Shown here: piece after piece, positions 24,389-34,731 of the stretch
Numbering within the stretch: position 1 is the first letter of the stretch
Layout: each line of letters opens with the position of its first letter
Source: Staphylococcus gallinarum
Lineage (GTDB): Bacteria; Bacillota; Bacilli; Staphylococcales; Staphylococcaceae
Assembly: GCF_000875895.1 (NCBI RefSeq)
Contig: NZ_JXCF01000049.1
Span: forward strand, 1-38,343
Direction: 5' to 3'
Length of the DNA: 38,343 bases
The notes under the pieces: model-generated
What the model was told of the DNA's origin: nothing
What the model saw: the letters and a program-made list of their open reading frames with translations, nothing else
The model's database searches: none
Program-made: the position numbers and the translations under genes

Positions 24389-25581
24389 TGACACAACATA
24401 TTACGATTGTAGGTCTAGGAAACTATGGTTTAGATGACTTGCCTTTAGGTATTTATAAATTTTTGAAAAATCAGCCTCGAGTATTTACTAGAACATTAGA
24501 ACACCCAGTTATTGCATCTTTACAAGATGAAGGTATCGAATTTCAAGGTTTTGATGCTGTTTATGAAAATAATACAACTTTCGATGATGTTTACGATACA
24601 ATTGTGAATCAATTGTTAGAAGCGAGTAAAAATGAAACGATTGTTTATACTGTGCCAGGGCATCCTAGAGTTGCGGAAACGACAACTTCTAAATTAGAAG
24701 CCTATGCAGCAACACATGATAATATTGAAGTAGAAATTTTAGGTGGGAAAAGTTTTATCGATGATATATTTGAAGCGGTAAAAATAGATCCAAACGACGG
24801 TTTTACTATGCTTGATGCTACTTCAATCAAGGCTAATCAATTAAATGGCCGTAATCATACACTCATTACGCAAGTATATAGCGCAATGGTTGCTGGCGAT
24901 TTGAAAGTGACATTAATGGAACGTTATAAAGATGAACATATCGTATATATAGTAGATGGTGCAAAGGGGAATGAAGCGCAAGTTACTGCAGTGCCGCTTT
25001 ACGAATTGGATCATGAAGAGGCACGATTTACAAACCTTACAAGTGTCTTTCTTCCTAGATTAACGCAAGATAGCGAATACTATAGTGACTTCTACTTTGC
25101 TACTGAAATTATTGAACAATTAGTAGATGATGAACACGGTTGTCCTTGGGATAAAGAACAAACGCATCAATCATTAAAGCGTTACTTATTGGAAGAAACA
25201 TTTGAGTTGTTTGAAGCAATCGATAATGAAGATGATTGGCATATGATCGAAGAATTGGGCGACATTCTGTTGCAAGTACTACTACATGCAAGTATTGGTA
25301 AGAAGTATGGATATTTTGATATTAACGAAATCGTTGAGAGTTTATCGGCTAAAATGATTCGCAGACACCCACATATTTTTGCTGATGAAGAGGCCAATAA
25401 CATAGAAGATTTAAAGCAAATTTGGTCAACAGCGAAATCAAAAGAGGGTAAAGTTGATAGAGTGAAGTTTGAAAAAGTATTTGCAGAGCATTTCTTGAAG
25501 ATGTATGATAAAACCAAAAATAAGACACTTGATGAGGCAGCTTTAAAAAATATTTTAGAGCAAGGAGGAGACGAAATATGA
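24388..25581 (+). CDS. YabN-like protein: tetrapyrrole methylase domain fused to MazG NTP pyrophosphohydrolase
   Basis: The 397-residue protein joins an N-terminal SAM-dependent tetrapyrrole-methylase-like domain (ITIVGLGNYGLDDLPLGIY, with YTVPGHPRVAE near 88-98) to a MazG domain from about 245 (HGCPWDKEQTHQSLKRYL, LLEETFELFEAID, EELGDILLQVLLH). The MazG Glu ligands are present, so hydrolysis of house-cleaning (d)NTPs is likely; the methylase half has no proven substrate. ATG 24388 shares its A with the upstream stop, and the last 4 nt overlap rqcP. Confidence 0.93.
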   Translation: MTQHITIVGLGNYGLDDLPLGIYKFLKNQPRVFTRTLEHPVIASLQDEGIEFQGFDAVYENNTTFDDVYDTIVNQLLEASKNETIVYTVPGHPRVAETTTSKLEAYAATHDNIEVEILGGKSFIDDIFEAVKIDPNDGFTMLDATSIKANQLNGRNHTLITQVYSAMVAGDLKVTLMERYKDEHIVYIVDGAKGNEAQVTAVPLYELDHEEARFTNLTSVFLPRLTQDSEYYSDFYFATEIIEQLVDDEHGCPWDKEQTHQSLKRYLLEETFELFEAIDNEDDWHMIEELGDILLQVLLHASIGKKYGYFDINEIVESLSAKMIRRHPHIFADEEANNIEDLKQIWSTAKSKEGKVDRVKFEKVFAEHFLKMYDKTKNKTLDEAALKNILEQGGDEI

Positions 25582-25841
25582 GATTAGACAAATATCTCAA
25601 AGTATCTAGACTAGTTAAACGTAGAACACTGGCGAAAGAAATCAGTGACCAAGGACGCATAACTGTAAACGGTTCAGTTGCCAAAGCAGGTACTGACGTA
25701 AAGGAAACAGATGAATTAGTGATTCGTTTTGGTCAAAAAATAGTTACTGTCAAAGTAACAGGACTTAGTGAACATGCTACAAAAGAAAATGCAAAGGGCA
25801 TGTATGAAATTATTAAAGAAGAAAAAGTCAGTGAAAATTAA
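25578..25841 (+). CDS. rqcP: S4-domain RNA-binding protein RqcP (YabO)
   Basis: A 87-residue S4-domain protein (MRLDKYLKVSRLVKRRTLAKEI). In Bacillus, RqcP binds the stalled 50S subunit and works with RqcH to add alanine tails to incomplete chains. Related to Hsp15/HslR, for which it was named earlier. It overlaps the yabN-like gene by 4 nt (ATGA). Length and motifs are those of the Firmicutes protein. Confidence 0.92.
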   Translation: MRLDKYLKVSRLVKRRTLAKEISDQGRITVNGSVAKAGTDVKETDELVIRFGQKIVTVKVTGLSEHATKENAKGMYEIIKEEKVSEN

Positions 25842-25860
25842 AAAAGGTGGTGACAAGCGA

Positions 25861-26259
25861 ATGAGTAAAAAGGTTGAACAAATAGGTAATACGTATACCT
25901 CTGCAGAAAATAGAAAAAAACAACAACAAAGAATGAGAAATCGCGTTGTGCGTAAACGTGTGACATTCTTTGGTGGCATATTGTTAGCTATTATCATCAT
26001 TTTGTCCATAATGCTTGTCACTCAAATTCAGAGTAACAATGACGATGCAGTAGAACGTCAACAAAAGGAACAAAAATACCAAAAGCAACAAGATGAAGAA
26101 TTAGCGTTAAAAGAGAAATTAAATAATCTAAATGATAAAAGTTATATAGAAAAAATTGCACGCGATGATTATTATTTAAGTAATGATGGCGAAGTTGTAT
26201 TTAAGTTGCCTGGGGATAAAAGCACAGGCCAAGAAAAATCGTCTAAAGAAGATAAATAA
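25861..26259 (+). CDS. divIC: Cell division protein DivIC
   Basis: Single-pass septum protein acting with FtsL and DivIB to activate septal wall synthesis. The 132 residues have a basic cytoplasmic N-terminus, a membrane segment at about 35-54, an extracellular coiled coil (about 60-95) and the short conserved SYIEKIARDDYYLSNDGEVV motif. I start at ATG 25861, 10 nt after AAAGGTGG; the frame is open upstream to 25768 but that part overlaps rqcP. The basic, Lys/Gln-rich stretch before the membrane segment fits inside-out topology. Confidence 0.93.
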   Translation: MSKKVEQIGNTYTSAENRKKQQQRMRNRVVRKRVTFFGGILLAIIIILSIMLVTQIQSNNDDAVERQQKEQKYQKQQDEELALKEKLNNLNDKSYIEKIARDDYYLSNDGEVVFKLPGDKSTGQEKSSKEDK

Positions 26260-26289
26260 GAAAATTTATTTTTTTGAATCATAATACCA

Positions 26290-26318
26290 TTGTTAAATTG
26301 TGTAAACAGGCATATAAT
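26290..26318 (+). promoter_or_regulatory. Promoter of the S1-domain gene
   Basis: TTGTTA at 26290-26295, exactly 17 nt, TATAAT at 26313-26318, about 40 nt before the start. Perfect -10. Confidence 0.75.
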
Positions 26319-26359
26319 AAAGTTAAAATCGAAACGAATCGGGAGGATTTATTTACACT

Positions 26360-26758
26360 ATGTCAATCGAAGTAGGAAACAAGCTTAAAGGTAAAGTCAC
26401 TGGAATTAAAAAGTTTGGCGCGTTTGTCGAACTTCCTGAAGGGAAAAGTGGCTTAGTTCACATAAGTGAGGTTGCGGATAATTACGTAGAAAACGTAGAA
26501 GATCATTTAACTGTCGGAGATGAAGTTGAAGTTAAAGTATTGTCAATCGCTGATGATGGAAAGATTAGTCTTTCAATTAAAAAAGCAAAAGATCGTCCTC
26601 GTAAACCTCAAAGTAAACCAAGTTATAAACAACCACAACAAAAAGCAGAAGATTTTGAGAAGAAATTAACTAACTTTTTGAAAGACAGTGAAGATAAGTT
26701 AACTTCTATTAAACGTCAAACAGAATCTAGACGTGGTGGAAAAGGCGCTAAGCGCTAA
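26360..26758 (+). CDS. S1-domain RNA-binding protein (YabR/GSP13 type)
   Basis: 132 residues with one S1 domain at about 5-72 (VGNKLKGKVTGIKKFGAFVEL, KSGLVHISEVAD, GDEVEVKVLSI, GKISLSIKKA) and a basic, Arg/Lys-rich tail likely to touch RNA. Homologues associate with ribosomes and some act in post-transcriptional control; no specific target can be named. GGGAGG (26341-26346) is 13 nt before ATG 26360, a long but workable spacing. It has its own promoter and is followed by a terminator at 26852-26888. Confidence 0.9.
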   Translation: MSIEVGNKLKGKVTGIKKFGAFVELPEGKSGLVHISEVADNYVENVEDHLTVGDEVEVKVLSIADDGKISLSIKKAKDRPRKPQSKPSYKQPQQKAEDFEKKLTNFLKDSEDKLTSIKRQTESRRGGKGAKR

Positions 26759-26775
26759 TCGTTATAGAATATAAA

Positions 26776-26888
26776 GGCTGTTTCAAGGAAATATAGAAGG
26801 TTGTTGGAAATAAGCTTGTAAGATATAAATAAGTTTGTCGCTATCAATCAAAGACTGTTTTCTTATTTGAGGAAACAGTCTCTTTTTT
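26776..26888 (+). terminator. Terminator before tilS, with a possible competing arm
   Basis: AGACTGTTTTC (26852-26862) pairs with GGAAACAGTCT (26871-26881) with one wobble, then a T run at 26883-26888. The upstream sequence GGCTGTTTC (26776-26784) can pair with the same right arm, GAAACAGTC, with one wobble, so the left arm has a rival. This could be a regulated attenuator or just a decayed duplicate. Confidence 0.7.
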
Positions 26889-26948
26889 ATTGTATAGTTA
26901 ATTGTACTGTAGGCGTAGTTTATTATTTATGTGAGTGAGGTGGAAAAT

Positions 26949-28238
26949 GTGGAAGTGAATACAAATGCATGGCATAGTGATAGCCATATTGTGCTAGCGA
27001 TTTCCACAGGCGTGGATAGTATGGTGTTATTACATCAACTGTTGACCAACTATCGTCAAACCTATCGCCAAATTACATGTTTACATGTTAATCACGGAAT
27101 AAGAACAGCTGCTAAAACAGAACAGGCATTTATGCAACGTTATTGTAAGCAACATGGCGTTGACTTATTTGTGCATGAATTAGATTTATCCCATGTCATT
27201 GCAGCAGGTAATAGTATAGAAAATGAGGCACGTACATTGCGGTATGCATGGTTTGATCAAATGATGGAAGAACTTGAAGCGGATGTGTTACTTACTGCAC
27301 ATCACTTAGATGATCAGATTGAAACGATATTTTATCGGGTTATGACCGGTCGTTCTACGAGAAGTAAGTTGGGTATGGATGAATGTATTCTTAGAAAGAA
27401 TTATGTACTTGCTAAACCCTTGTTAGCGGTATCTAAATCAGAAATCCGAACTTATCAGCATGAACAACACGTACCATTTTTTGAAGATGAAACAAATCAA
27501 GATAATCAATATGTCAGAAACGACATCCGTAATCGTTTATTGCCAGCAATAGATGAAAACAGACAATTGTCGACACAACAATTGCTGAAATTAAAAGCTT
27601 GGCATGATGAACAATTGAATGTAATACATCAAGAAGCAGATCACTTTATATTAAATAAGGTTAAAGCAGAGACAAACAATCATGAAATCCATTTTTCTAG
27701 AAGTGAATTTTTAAAATTGCGACATACTGTTAAAATAGTTGTATTAGATAAATTAATTGATAAATTAGCGTTAGAACAACCGATATCTGAAAAGATGTAT
27801 GAATCATGGCTAACACAAATAGCAAGTAACCATGCACAATGCACATTATACACTACAGATAAATGGATAATTCATATCGCTTATGATAAATTTATCTTAA
27901 TGGCTAATTATGAACAAGCGCTTTCTCAGATAAAGGTCAATCAACCAGGCACATATACTTTTAGTCGCTATAATATTGAAATTCAAGCTGACTTACCACA
28001 AGATGAATTTCCATTAACTATAAGAACAAGACAAGTTGGCGATAAATATGAATTGAATGGTAGCACTGGGCATAAAAAGGTGAGCAGGTTATTTATTGAT
28101 GAGAAAATAATACAACGACAACGTGAAGAAATGCCTGTAATAGTTACTGCCGATGAAGAAATAATTGCAGTTGGGACTTTGTTTTTAAAGCAAAAATATA
28201 ATGAATTAATATCAATAAGTAATATGGGAGAGGAATAA
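26949..28238 (+). CDS. tilS: tRNA(Ile)-lysidine synthetase
   Basis: Converts C34 of tRNA-Ile(CAU) to lysidine; essential for reading AUA. The 429 residues have an N-terminal PP-loop ATPase domain and two C-terminal domains. The PP-loop reads S-T-G-V-D-S at 19-24 where most families have SGGxDS. LTAHHLDDQIET near 123 and VRNDIRNRLLP near 198 fit TilS. The start is GTG at 26949, 6 nt after GAGGTGG, giving MEVNTNAWHSDSHIVLA; an upstream GTG at 26931 lies before the binding site. The sequence is clearly less conserved than its neighbours. hpt follows after 2 nt. Confidence 0.94.
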   Translation: MEVNTNAWHSDSHIVLAISTGVDSMVLLHQLLTNYRQTYRQITCLHVNHGIRTAAKTEQAFMQRYCKQHGVDLFVHELDLSHVIAAGNSIENEARTLRYAWFDQMMEELEADVLLTAHHLDDQIETIFYRVMTGRSTRSKLGMDECILRKNYVLAKPLLAVSKSEIRTYQHEQHVPFFEDETNQDNQYVRNDIRNRLLPAIDENRQLSTQQLLKLKAWHDEQLNVIHQEADHFILNKVKAETNNHEIHFSRSEFLKLRHTVKIVVLDKLIDKLALEQPISEKMYESWLTQIASNHAQCTLYTTDKWIIHIAYDKFILMANYEQALSQIKVNQPGTYTFSRYNIEIQADLPQDEFPLTIRTRQVGDKYELNGSTGHKKVSRLFIDEKIIQRQREEMPVIVTADEEIIAVGTLFLKQKYNELISISNMGEE

Positions 28239-28240
28239 CA

Positions 28241-28777
28241 ATGCGTGATGATTTGAAAGAAATATTATTAAGTGAAGAAGATATTAACCAAATTTGTAAA
28301 GATTTGGGCGAACAAATTACAAAGGATTATCAAGGAAAGCCATTAGTTTGTATCGGAATATTGAAAGGGTCAGTCATGTTTATGGCAGACTTGATCAAAC
28401 GAATTGATACACACTTGGCAATTGATTTTATGGATGTTTCAAGTTATCACGGTGGTACAGAATCGACAGGTGAAGTTCAAATTTTAAAAGATTTAGGTTC
28501 TTCAATAGAAAATAAAGATGTATTAATTATCGAAGATATCTTAGAAACAGGTACTACATTAAAGTCAATCACAGAATTATTGCAGTCACGACGCGTAAAT
28601 TCATTAGAAATCGTGACGCTGTTAGATAAGCCTAACCGCCGTAAAGCAAATATCGAAGCTAAATATGTCGGTAAAAAAATTCCTGATGAATTTGTTGTTG
28701 GTTATGGTTTGGATTATGCTGAGCATTATAGAAACTTGCCATATATTGGTACACTAAAGCCTGAAGTTTACTCATAA
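28241..28777 (+). CDS. hpt: Hypoxanthine phosphoribosyltransferase
   Basis: Salvages hypoxanthine and guanine with PRPP. The 178 residues have GILKGSVMFMADLIKR near 45-60 and the PRPP loop VLIIEDILETGTTLKS near 92-107. GAGAGGAATAAC immediately precedes ATG 28241, and the gap to tilS is 2 nt, so they are one transcript. The tilS-hpt-ftsH order is widespread in Firmicutes; in Bacillus HprT and TilS together have been linked to ftsH expression. Confidence 0.96.
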   Translation: MRDDLKEILLSEEDINQICKDLGEQITKDYQGKPLVCIGILKGSVMFMADLIKRIDTHLAIDFMDVSSYHGGTESTGEVQILKDLGSSIENKDVLIIEDILETGTTLKSITELLQSRRVNSLEIVTLLDKPNRRKANIEAKYVGKKIPDEFVVGYGLDYAEHYRNLPYIGTLKPEVYS

Positions 28778-28944
28778 GCATAAGCAACTAAATTTATTCA
28801 ATTACAAAGTTATTGTATACTATAATTTCTAACCTAATAAAATTGTCTAATATTAATCAATTGAAAATTTATTAATATAAAACGGATTTTGGTTAATATA
28901 TTACGACAATTGATACGATATAATATAAGTATTTTAAGTTAGTA
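28778..28944 (+). promoter_or_regulatory. Upstream part of the hpt-ftsH intergenic region
   Basis: AT-rich, no ORF and no terminator after hpt. A perfect TATAAT lies at 28919-28924, but the -35 position holds ATATAT, so any housekeeping promoter here would be weak or need an activator. Confidence 0.35.
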
Positions 28945-28969
28945 GTTTTAGTTGGTGTTTATGGGGAAA
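28945..28969 (+). promoter_or_regulatory. SigB-like promoter upstream of ftsH
   Basis: GTTTTA at 28945-28950, 13-nt spacer, GGGAAA at 28964-28969: fits GwTTww-N13-15-GGGwww at all fixed positions. It would start transcripts about 120 nt before ftsH. AT-rich DNA gives chance matches, but the placement before a stress protease is sensible. Confidence 0.5.
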
Positions 28970-28992
28970 TAATTTAAAAATTAAACTAAAAC
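28945..28992 (+). repeat. Inverted repeat around the ftsH control region
   Basis: GTTTTAGTT (28945-28953) is the exact reverse complement of AACTAAAAC (28984-28992), separated by 30 nt. The left arm contains the -35 element of the putative SigB promoter. It could be an operator pair; a hairpin with such a loop is less likely. Confidence 0.45.
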
Positions 28993-29098
28993 AGCATGGA
29001 TTGTAAACGACGCGCAAAAGTTGAAATACTAGCCTTTGGCAGACGCGTTATGTTACAATTTTTGTTAGTTTTATTATTGAAGTAGGAGGAAACGACGC

Positions 29099-31183
29099 AT
29101 GCAGAAGGCCTTTCGTAATGTGCTAGTTATTGCAATCATTGGCGTTATTATATTCGGCTTGTTTTCGTGGCTCAACGGCAATGGAAATATGCCAAAGCAA
29201 CTTACATATAACCAATTTGTAAAGCAGTTAGATAAAGGTGATCTTAAGACACTTGAAATCCAACCAGAACAAAATGTCTATATGGTAAGCGGTAAAACGA
29301 AAAAAGGTGAAGATTATTCTTCAACTATTTTATATAACAATGATAAAGAACTTGAAAAAATAACTGATAAAGCACAAAGTCAAGATGGATTGAAATTTAC
29401 AGTTAAAGAAGAAGAAAAACAAAGCGTGTTTGTTAGTATTTTAACAACGCTCATTCCAGTATTAATAATTGCTCTTTTATTTATTTTCTTCCTTAGCCAA
29501 GCTCAAGGTGGCGGCGGCGGTGGCGGTCGTATGATGAACTTTGGTAAATCCAAAGCTAAAATGTACGACAGTCAGAAAAAACGTGTACGCTTCTCTGATG
29601 TAGCAGGTGCAGATGAAGAAAAACAAGAGTTAGTTGAAATTGTAGACTTCTTAAAAGATAATAAGCAATTTAAGCAAATGGGATCACGCATACCTAAAGG
29701 TGTGTTATTAGTTGGCCCTCCTGGTACAGGTAAAACATTACTTGCGCGAGCAGTAGCTGGTGAAGCTGGCACACCGTTCTTCTCAATTAGTGGTTCTGAC
29801 TTTGTTGAGATGTTTGTCGGTGTCGGTGCGAGCCGTGTACGTGATTTATTTGAAAATGCTAAGAAAAATGCACCATGTATCATTTTCATTGATGAGATTG
29901 ATGCAGTAGGTCGTCAACGTGGTGCTGGTGTTGGTGGGGGTCACGATGAACGTGAACAAACACTTAACCAATTACTTGTTGAAATGGATGGTTTCGGTGA
30001 GAATGAAGGTATCATAATGATTGCTGCAACTAACCGACCAGATATTCTTGACCCTGCATTATTACGTCCAGGTCGTTTTGACAGACAAATTCAAGTTGGA
30101 CGTCCAGATGTTAAAGGTCGTGAAGCAATTCTTCATGTACATTCTAAGAATAAACCATTAGATGAGACAGTAGACTTGAAAGCCATTTCTCAAAGAACGC
30201 CAGGGTTCTCTGGTGCAGATTTAGAAAACTTACTTAATGAAGCGTCATTAATTGCAGTGCGTGAAGGTAAGAAGAAAATTGACATGCGTGATATTGAAGA
30301 AGCAACAGACCGTGTAATCGCTGGTCCTGCTAAGAAATCACGTGTTATTTCTAAGAAAGAACGTAATATTGTAGCTCATCATGAAGCTGGTCACACAATT
30401 ATTGGTATGGTATTAGACGAAGCAGAAGTCGTGCATAAAGTTACAATCGTACCACGTGGTCAAGCTGGTGGTTATGCAATGATGTTACCTAAGCAAGATA
30501 GATTCTTGATGACTGAACCAGAATTATTAGATAAGATTTGTGGTCTGCTAGGTGGTCGTGTATCTGAGGATATTAACTTTAATGAAGTATCAACAGGTGC
30601 ATCAAATGACTTTGAACGTGCAACGCAAATCGCACGTCAAATGGTTACTGAATATGGTATGAGTAAGAAACTTGGTCCAATTCAGTTCTCTAGTAGCAGT
30701 AATGGTCAAGTATTCCTTGGTAAAGATATGCAAGGTGAACCAGAATATTCTGGACAAATTGCTTATGAAATTGATAAAGAGGTACAACGTATCATCAAAG
30801 AACAATATGATCGTTGTAAAGATATCTTGCTAGAACACAAATCACAATTGAAGTTGATTGCTGAATCATTATTAACTGAAGAAACTTTAGTCGCTGAACA
30901 AATCCATTCATTATTCTACGATGGTGTATTACCTGAAGTAGATTATGACAGTGCTGAGGTAGTTAATAAAGAAGACTCTGAATTCAAAGACGGAAAATAC
31001 GGTAAATCATATGAGGATGTTCGTAAAGAGCAATCATTAAATGATGTAAGTAAAGATAACCGTCAAGAAGATGAAGAAGACGATAATGAAGGTGATCGTG
31101 ATACAACTGGACACGAACAATCACCAAATATCGACAAACCTAGCAATCCAAGTGATCCTAACGATCCAAGTAACAGAAATTAA
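29099..31183 (+). CDS. ftsH: ATP-dependent zinc metalloprotease FtsH
   Basis: Membrane-anchored AAA+ protease that degrades damaged membrane and regulatory proteins. The 694 residues have membrane segments near 6-26 and 111-133, a Gly-rich linker, Walker A GPPGTGKT at 206-213, Walker B FIDEID near 262-267, the second region of homology, and the zinc motif HEAGH at 428-432. The C-terminal 70 residues are acidic and low in complexity (repeats of Asn-Pro-Ser-Asp). AGGAGG lies about 10 nt before ATG 29099. A terminator follows at 31194-31243. Confidence 0.97.
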   Translation: MQKAFRNVLVIAIIGVIIFGLFSWLNGNGNMPKQLTYNQFVKQLDKGDLKTLEIQPEQNVYMVSGKTKKGEDYSSTILYNNDKELEKITDKAQSQDGLKFTVKEEEKQSVFVSILTTLIPVLIIALLFIFFLSQAQGGGGGGGRMMNFGKSKAKMYDSQKKRVRFSDVAGADEEKQELVEIVDFLKDNKQFKQMGSRIPKGVLLVGPPGTGKTLLARAVAGEAGTPFFSISGSDFVEMFVGVGASRVRDLFENAKKNAPCIIFIDEIDAVGRQRGAGVGGGHDEREQTLNQLLVEMDGFGENEGIIMIAATNRPDILDPALLRPGRFDRQIQVGRPDVKGREAILHVHSKNKPLDETVDLKAISQRTPGFSGADLENLLNEASLIAVREGKKKIDMRDIEEATDRVIAGPAKKSRVISKKERNIVAHHEAGHTIIGMVLDEAEVVHKVTIVPRGQAGGYAMMLPKQDRFLMTEPELLDKICGLLGGRVSEDINFNEVSTGASNDFERATQIARQMVTEYGMSKKLGPIQFSSSSNGQVFLGKDMQGEPEYSGQIAYEIDKEVQRIIKEQYDRCKDILLEHKSQLKLIAESLLTEETLVAEQIHSLFYDGVLPEVDYDSAEVVNKEDSEFKDGKYGKSYEDVRKEQSLNDVSKDNRQEDEEDDNEGDRDTTGHEQSPNIDKPSNPSDPNDPSNRN

Positions 31184-31193
31184 TGACTGAACA

Positions 31194-31243
31194 AAGACGT
31201 CTCTTTTTGCTATCATAGTGGATAGTAGAAAGAGGCGTTTTAT
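31194..31243 (+). terminator. Terminator after ftsH
   Basis: ACGTCTCTTT (31197-31206) pairs with AAAGAGGCGT (31229-31238) with one wobble, and an inner CTATC/GATAG helix extends it; TTTTATT follows. Confidence 0.82.
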
Positions 31244-31393
31244 TATTACTTGAAATAGAAAATATTTTGCGTAAACAAATATTTAGCATTTTTTAAGGTG
31301 AACCAGTAAAATAAATTGAACTAAAATATGAAATGAACACAATGTGTGCAATATCGCAATGACACATGAGCAAATAAAAGGAGAAATGATGTA

Positions 31394-32275
31394 ATGACGA
31401 AAGATTATATTGTGAAAGCATTAGCTTTTGGAGGACAAATACGTGCGTATAGTGCGCTGACAACAGAAAGTGTGCAAGAAGCTCAAACGCGACATTATAC
31501 ATGGCCGACAGCTTCAGCTGCACTTGGTAGAACAATGACAGCTACATTAATGATGGGAGCAATGTTAAAAGGGAACCAAAAACTTACTGTAACAGTAGAT
31601 GGCCAAGGGCCAATTGGTAAAATTATTGCTGATGCAGATGCCAAAGGAAATGTAAGAGGTTATGTAACAAACCCACAGACTCACTTTCCGCTAAATGATA
31701 TCGGTAAACTAGATGTACGCAGAGCAGTAGGGACAGAAGGAGCGTTAACTGTAGTTAAAGATGTCGGCATGAAAGATTACTTTTCTGGATCTAGTCCAAT
31801 TGTATCTGGAGAATTAGGTGAGGACTTCACTTATTATTTTGCTAAGAGTGAACAAACACCTTCCTCTGTTGGTCTAGGTGTACTCGTTAATCCTGATAAT
31901 TCAATTAAAGCTGCTGGCGGCTTTATATTACAAGTAATGCCTGGTGCAGAAGATGCGACTATAACTAAATTAGAAGACGCGATTAATAATATGACACCAG
32001 TGTCTAAACTTATTGATCAAGGACTCACACCTGAAGAATTACTTTTTGAAATTTTAGGTGAAGAAAATGTACAAATATTAGAGAATGTACCAGCTCAATT
32101 CGAATGTAATTGCGGTCATGATAAATTTTTAACTGCAATTAAAGGTTTAGGTGAAGCAGAAATTATTAGTATGATTAACGAAGACCATGGTGCAGAAGCA
32201 GAATGTCATTTTTGTAGAACGAAGTATAATTTTACAGAAAATGAATTAGAAGCATTGCTAGAAAATAAAAATTAA
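31394..32275 (+). CDS. hslO: Redox-regulated chaperone Hsp33
   Basis: Holdase chaperone activated by oxidants through a C-terminal zinc switch. The 293 residues are of normal length. The four switch cysteines are present as C238-x-C240 and C271-x-x-C274, so the sensor looks intact. The N-terminal [19 protein letters not shown] is typical. AAAGGAG lies about 10 nt before ATG 31394. The 150 nt upstream hold no good housekeeping promoter beyond weak TTGAAA-type boxes. ftsH, hslO and cysK next to each other put several stress functions together. Confidence 0.96.
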   Translation: MTKDYIVKALAFGGQIRAYSALTTESVQEAQTRHYTWPTASAALGRTMTATLMMGAMLKGNQKLTVTVDGQGPIGKIIADADAKGNVRGYVTNPQTHFPLNDIGKLDVRRAVGTEGALTVVKDVGMKDYFSGSSPIVSGELGEDFTYYFAKSEQTPSSVGLGVLVNPDNSIKAAGGFILQVMPGAEDATITKLEDAINNMTPVSKLIDQGLTPEELLFEILGEENVQILENVPAQFECNCGHDKFLTAIKGLGEAEIISMINEDHGAEAECHFCRTKYNFTENELEALLENKN

Positions 32276-32346
32276 TTACTGTCATATAGGGCTTGGTAGG
32301 TTTTTAAAGTAAAGTGAAATAATAAAATTAAGGTTTCATAGTTGTA

Positions 32347-32376
32347 TTTACAGAAAAATCTGATAAAATATATACT
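32347..32376 (+). promoter_or_regulatory. Promoter of cysK
   Basis: TTTACA at 32347-32352, 18-nt spacer, TATACT at 32371-32376, about 55 nt before cysK. Confidence 0.6.
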
Positions 32377-32395
32377 ATATCCGATAAAAAAAGTA
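32372..32395 (+). promoter_or_regulatory. Candidate operator (CymR?) over the cysK -10
   Basis: ATACT (32372-32376) and AGTAT (32391-32395) form an inverted repeat that starts in the -10 box and covers the start point. In S. aureus cysK is repressed by CymR together with CysK itself; this is the natural place for its site. I cannot match the published motif base by base from memory. Confidence 0.4.
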
Positions 32396-32431
32396 TGCAT
32401 TTGAACTTTTTAACGAAAAGGAGCTTTACTA

Positions 32432-33367
32432 ATGACAAACAACAAACCAGTAAATAATATTGTAGAAGTTATCGGTAATACACCGGTAGTTAAATTAAAC
32501 AACGTTGTAGATGAGAATTCAGCAGACGTTTATGTAAAACTTGAATATCAAAATCCAGGTGGATCAGTAAAAGATCGTATCGCATTAGCAATGATTGAAG
32601 AAGCTGAAAAAGCTGGCAAAATTAAACCAGGTGACACTATCGTTGAACCAACAAGTGGTAACACAGGAATCGGTTTAGCATTTGTATGTGCAGCAAAAGG
32701 TTATAAAGCAGTCTTTACAATGCCTGAGACAATGAGTCAAGAACGCCGCAACTTATTAAAAGCATATGGCGCTGAATTAGTGTTAACGCCAGGTTCAGAA
32801 GCAATGAAAGGTGCAATCAAGAAAGCCAAAGAACTTAAAGAAGAGTTTGGTTACTTTGAACCACAACAATTCGAGAACCCAGCAAATCCTCGTGTCCATG
32901 AATTAACAACTGGTCCTGAATTAGTTGAGCAATTTGAAGGTAAAACAATCGATGCATTCTTAGCGGGTGTAGGTACTGGCGGAACATTAAGTGGTGCTGG
33001 TAAAGTCTTAAAAGAAAAATATCCAGATATCAATTTAGTAGCTATTGAACCAGAAGATTCACCAGTATTAAGTGGTGGAGAACCTGGACCACATAAATTA
33101 CAAGGTTTAGGCGCTGGTTTCGTACCTGACACATTAAACACAAATATCTATGACGAAATTATTAAAGTAGGTAATGAAATTGCTATGGAAACTTCACGTA
33201 AAGTTGCTAAAGAAGAAGGTATTTTAGGTGGTATTTCTTCAGGGGCAGCGATTTACGCAGCAATTCAAAAAGCCAAAGAATTAGGAAAAGGTAAAACAGT
33301 TGTTACTGTATTACCTAGTAACGGTGAACGTTACCTTTCAACACCGTTATATTCTTTCGAAGACTAG
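32432..33367 (+). CDS. cysK: Cysteine synthase A (O-acetylserine thiol-lyase)
   Basis: Makes cysteine from O-acetylserine and sulfide with PLP. The 311 residues have the PLP lysine K47 in GGSVKDRIA, the substrate loop PTSGNTGIG near 72-80, the phosphate-binding [10 protein letters not shown] near 180-189 and SSGAA near 270. In Firmicutes it also acts as co-repressor with CymR. AAAGGAG precedes ATG 32432. Promoter and operator candidate lie upstream and a clear terminator downstream, so it is probably monocistronic. Confidence 0.97.
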   Translation: MTNNKPVNNIVEVIGNTPVVKLNNVVDENSADVYVKLEYQNPGGSVKDRIALAMIEEAEKAGKIKPGDTIVEPTSGNTGIGLAFVCAAKGYKAVFTMPETMSQERRNLLKAYGAELVLTPGSEAMKGAIKKAKELKEEFGYFEPQQFENPANPRVHELTTGPELVEQFEGKTIDAFLAGVGTGGTLSGAGKVLKEKYPDINLVAIEPEDSPVLSGGEPGPHKLQGLGAGFVPDTLNTNIYDEIIKVGNEIAMETSRKVAKEEGILGGISSGAAIYAAIQKAKELGKGKTVVTVLPSNGERYLSTPLYSFED

Positions 33368-33386
33368 AATTAATTTAGGTGTAATT

Positions 33387-33421
33387 ACCGGCCACATTGA
33401 GATGTGTGTGCCGGTTTTTTT
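33387..33421 (+). terminator. Terminator after cysK
   Basis: ACCGGC (33387-33392) pairs with GCCGGT (33410-33415); the inner CACA/TGTG bases extend the stem, and seven T follow. Confidence 0.88.
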
Positions 33422-33495
33422 GTGTGCTAATGCGCATAAGAGAATAGAAAATGAATATAAATTATATTTAAGACACCATACTTAAGTATTCGACA

Positions 33496-33524
33496 CTGAA
33501 AAAATAGACAATAAACGTTATTAT
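33496..33524 (+). promoter_or_regulatory. Promoter of the fol genes
   Basis: CTGAAA at 33496-33501, 17-nt spacer, TATTAT at 33519-33524, about 60 nt before folP. Confidence 0.55.
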
Positions 33525-33578
33525 AGAAACGTACAAGATAAATATCGACTTTTAACAAATAGTAGTGAAAGGAAGTAA

Positions 33579-34730
<1,152 letters not shown>

Positions 34731-34731
<1 letters not shown>

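Noticed and set aside
33300..33485. 61-codon + strand ORF over the cysK end
   Set aside because: Overlaps cysK in another frame, crosses the terminator and lacks a binding site.
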